A stretch of DNA of 64,000 bases from NCBI GenBank assembly GCA_017471175.1, contig JAFUVS010000017.1:62001-126000 (forward strand), given 5' to 3'. This document shows, one piece after another, positions 62,063 to 64,000 of this stretch (positions within the stretch are counted from its first letter, which is position 1; each line of letters opens with the position of its first letter). Below the pieces are notes generated by a model that saw only the letters and a program-made list of their open reading frames with translations, was not told the origin of the DNA and did no database searches. The translations under genes were made by a program, and so were the position numbers. This stretch comes from Paludibacteraceae bacterium (GTDB lineage: Bacteria > Bacteroidota > Bacteroidia > Bacteroidales > Paludibacteraceae).

Positions 62063-63088
62063 ATGATGTCGGACGAGAAATACATACGCCGTTGCTTGCA
62101 GTTAGCCCGTTTAGGCGAGTACTATGTAGCTCCCAATCCGATGGTGGGTGCCGTGTTAGTACACATAGACAGTGCGGGGCACGAAGAGATTGTCGCAGAA
62201 GGTTGGCACGAGGCGTTTAGCGGTCCGCATGCGGAAGTGAATTGTCTCCGGCACACAGAGGAGAAAGGCATAACCGATTACTCTAACTGCACGCTGTACG
62301 TCAGTTTGGAGCCGTGCAGTCACTACGGCAAGACACCGCCTTGTGCCAAACTGCTGATAGAAAAACGCATTCCCCGCGTGGTAGTGGGTTGTTTGGATCC
62401 GAACGAGAAAGTAAGCGGCAGGGGGGTAATGATGCTGCGCGAGGCGGGAATAGAGGTCGTTACTGGTGTCTTGGAAGCGGAGTGCCGAGCGTTGAACAAG
62501 CGTTTTATCTGTCTGCACGAACGTCACCGTCCCTACGTAATCCTCAAGTGGGCGCAGACAGCAGACGGCTATTTGGATTTTGACCGTGATAGCAGCGATA
62601 CCGATGACATAGCGTGTGGCCCGTTAGTCATCTCCAATCCGGTGACCAAACAACTGGTGCATAAGATGCGTGCAGAGAATATGGCTATTATGGTAGGCAC
62701 TCGCACAGCCCTGTTGGATAATCCCCGCTTGCAGACCACCCGATGGTCGGGACGCAATCCGATTCGCGTTCTTCCCGACCGCCATCATATCGTGCCGCGT
62801 GATTTCCGTATCTTCTCGACGGACAGCGAAACCATTGTGTATGAACGCAACACGGATTGGCAATTTATTCTGAACGACCTTGCCGCTCGCGGCATACATT
62901 CTTTATTAGTAGAGGGCGGCAGGATATGGCTTGAGACCATCATTGCATCAGGGCTTTGGGACGAGATGCACGTGGAAGTTGCGCCCGTTCGTATCGGATC
63001 GGGTGTGCCGGCTCCGAGAATCAATTTCCCTGTAGCGGAAGAGTCACAAGTAGCCGGTCACCGTCTATATACGCTGATGCATATATAA
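62063..63088 (+). CDS. ribD: Bifunctional riboflavin synthesis protein RibD
   Basis: This protein has 341 residues. The N-terminal deaminase domain (about 1-145) has the zinc site HAE in FSGPHAEVNCL and PCSHYGKTPPCA, after the conserved PNPMVGAVLV. The C-terminal reductase domain (about 150-341) has YVILKWAQTADGYLDF, MVGTRTALLDNPRLQTTR, NPIRVLPDR and LLVEGGRIWLETII. The protein performs two successive steps of riboflavin synthesis. An ATG one codon in is an alternative start. No other rib gene is adjacent. Confidence 0.96.
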   Translation: MMSDEKYIRRCLQLARLGEYYVAPNPMVGAVLVHIDSAGHEEIVAEGWHEAFSGPHAEVNCLRHTEEKGITDYSNCTLYVSLEPCSHYGKTPPCAKLLIEKRIPRVVVGCLDPNEKVSGRGVMMLREAGIEVVTGVLEAECRALNKRFICLHERHRPYVILKWAQTADGYLDFDRDSSDTDDIACGPLVISNPVTKQLVHKMRAENMAIMVGTRTALLDNPRLQTTRWSGRNPIRVLPDRHHIVPRDFRIFSTDSETIVYERNTDWQFILNDLAARGIHSLLVEGGRIWLETIIASGLWDEMHVEVAPVRIGSGVPAPRINFPVAEESQVAGHRLYTLMHI

Positions 63089-63137
63089 AAACCTGTCAGC
63101 TCTCCCGATGCAAATTCACACAAAATCACTGCATTTA

Positions 63138-63169
63138 TTTGTATAATCCGCAGAACACCCGTATCTTTG
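63138..63169 (+). promoter_or_regulatory. Promoter of the structured RNA
   Basis: TTTG (63138-63141), 20 bases, TATCTTTG (63162-63169). Transcription should start near 63176, well after the ribD stop and with no open frame until 63557. Confidence 0.85.
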
Positions 63170-63175
63170 CCGCCG

Positions 63176-63488
63176 AAAACATACGATAGTCTCTCCTATG
63201 ACGTAAAACAGGAGCATCGCTTACCGATGTAAAATAGTAAGGACATAATTTAAGACGTTCGTTGAACGTTGTTTGCGACTAACTGAAATCTTCGCAACAT
63301 TTCGTACCAAGTCCAAACAGCAGCCAATGAATGTCCTCGTGGGTATATTATACCGAAGTCCATAGTCATACGGGACGGGAGGGTTAGATATATCAAGCGT
63401 GGACTTCGGTTGTTTTTCTACTTGGTACAGGGATTGCGAAGCCCTCAGTTAGCGTGAAGAACAAATGAACTTCACGCTTTTATTTTTG
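63176..63488 (+). ncRNA. Structured noncoding RNA, rod-like; 6S/Bacteroidales-1-type candidate
   Basis: Between an exact promoter and a terminator there is no reading frame but strong secondary structure. Nested pairs form one long irregular hairpin: CTAACTGA (63279-63286) with TCAGTTAG (63445-63452); CTTCGCAA (63290-63297) with TTGCGAAG (63434-63441); GTACCAAGT (63304-63312) with ACTTGGTAC (63420-63428); ACCGAAGTCCA (63352-63362) with TGGACTTCGGT (63400-63410). A large asymmetric bubble (39 and 9 bases) sits in the middle. This shape recalls 6S RNA, which holds RNA polymerase; the Bacteroidales-1 motif is likewise bounded by such a promoter and a terminator. Three small hairpins (63190-63270) precede the rod, so the total of about 310 bases is longer than a usual 6S RNA. 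The RNA class is uncertain; that it is a structured RNA is well supported. Confidence 0.7.
63451..63487 (+). terminator. Terminator of the structured RNA
   Basis: AGCGTGAAG (63451-63459) pairs with CTTCACGCT (63470-63478), followed by TTTATTTTT. Confidence 0.85.
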
Positions 63489-63556
63489 CATCATACACCA
63501 CACGACACAAAGGTCGTAACAAACCCAATTATCAAACCAACTAAATTTTTACGCTT

Positions 63557-64000
63557 ATGAAAAAGCAACAAACGCCCCACGGCGCACTACGCGCCCGAAC
63601 CCGCGCATTCTTTTGCGCACTCACCCTCGCACTGTTGTGTATCACAACACCCGCCAAAGCACAGATTTGGGGCCGCTCAACCAACACTATAGGTGTGGAT
63701 TTCTCCACAGGTGTCGCCAATAGTGCCGTCACTGTCACTGCCACACCAGACCCTGATGACCCGACAAACAAACAGCGGGTGGTCATATTCAAAGAGGGGA
63801 CAGAATTCAACAGCCAGATTCCCAAAATATGGGTAACGCTTATTGTGGATGCCGCCGTCACCATCAACAGTTTTGAGGACATACCCGTCGGCACATACTT
63901 TGTGAGCGATTCAAAAGCGGTCGGTACCGCCCTTGCCTCGCAGGGACTGACCGCCGACACACGCACGGGAAGCGTGATTGGCACAGGCGCACAGGTCTAT
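63557..64000 (+). CDS. Secreted protein of unknown function, 3' end outside window
   Basis: The frame is open from the ATG at 63557 to the right edge (148 residues visible). It starts with a basic N-terminus and hydrophobic core (FFCALTLALLCITTPAKAQ), a signal peptide with cleavage likely after AKA or AQ. The mature part is rich in Thr, Val, Asp and Gly (ANSAVTVTATPDPDDPTNKQ, VVIFKEGTEFNSQIPKIWVT) and looks like a beta-rich extracellular domain. I do not recognise the family. It follows the structured RNA by about 70 bases; a TATTTTTG (63481-63488) overlaps the terminator T run but lacks a -33 partner, so its promoter is unclear. Confidence 0.75.
   Translation, partial: MKKQQTPHGALRARTRAFFCALTLALLCITTPAKAQIWGRSTNTIGVDFSTGVANSAVTVTATPDPDDPTNKQRVVIFKEGTEFNSQIPKIWVTLIVDAAVTINSFEDIPVGTYFVSDSKAVGTALASQGLTADTRTGSVIGTGAQVY

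Noticed and set aside
63313-63345. SRP RNA reading of the AGCAGCCA stretch in the structured RNA
   Set aside because: The conserved GGAAGG-containing loop of SRP RNA is missing, and the rod is far longer than the core SRP hairpin.

Overview
The window is a chromosomal stretch of a Bacteroidales (phylum Bacteroidota) bacterium. Support comes from gene content: a type IX secretion/gliding core (porP, gldK, gldL, gldM, gldN, plus gldH elsewhere), a TonB receptor with a DUF4249 lipoprotein, DUF3098 and DUF2795 proteins, PSP1/RicT next to gldH, and a C10 protease. Support also comes from the promoters: at least nine sites read TTTG, 19-20 bases, TAnnTTTG, the Bacteroidota housekeeping consensus. 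I cannot name the genus; a gut or oral-type member is an inference from the BspA-like and C10 proteins.

Layout. 1-5929 (-): the 5' part of a giant secreted repeat protein (26-28-residue MF-x-x-C repeats), running off the left edge, preceded by a small secreted protein with a C-terminal GDG/membrane/basic tail. 6374-6840: spacer with an 11-bp tandem repeat. 6841-11295 (+): a lipoprotein gene broken by one in-frame TGA, a TonB-dependent receptor and a DUF4249 lipoprotein. 11302-19538 (-): ftsX, DUF3098, uppP, truB, queA, ung, polA, hflX as one colinear run; the polA product lacks a recognisable 3'-5' exonuclease domain. 19668-26136 (-): DUF2795, porP, gldK, gldL, gldM, gldN behind one clear promoter. 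26200-27602 (-): methyltransferase and corrinoid adenosyltransferase. 27603-28269: spacer with three kinds of tandem repeat. 28270-36453 (+): holB, ricT, gldH, trmB, OPT transporter, fba, C69 dipeptidase. 36924-42678 (+): C10 protease, hutH, hutI. 42675-53793 (-): dxs, trkA, trkH, SGNH hydrolase, MBOAT acyltransferase, coaE, cstA and an esterase, tightly packed, with a promoter that leaves dxs with almost no leader. 53846-56639 (-): panC, pdxB, a zinc-type cation efflux protein. 57140 (-): rpsU with an unusually strong Shine-Dalgarno sequence. 57507-63088 (+): acyl-CoA ligase, tRNA-Cys, sufB without sufC/sufD, divIC, ruvC, ribD. 63176-63488: a structured noncoding RNA with its own promoter and terminator, a 6S/Bacteroidales-1-type candidate. 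63557-64000 (+): start of a secreted protein that runs off the right edge.

No CRISPR array, insertion sequence, prophage or obvious defence system was seen. The most unusual non-genic signal is a set of four intergenic tandem arrays whose unit sequences differ but whose period is 11 bp each time, close to one DNA helical turn. Other points of interest are the TGA-split lipoprotein, the cysteine ladder of the giant repeat protein, the proofreading-less PolA, the near-leaderless dxs and the rod-like RNA at the right end.
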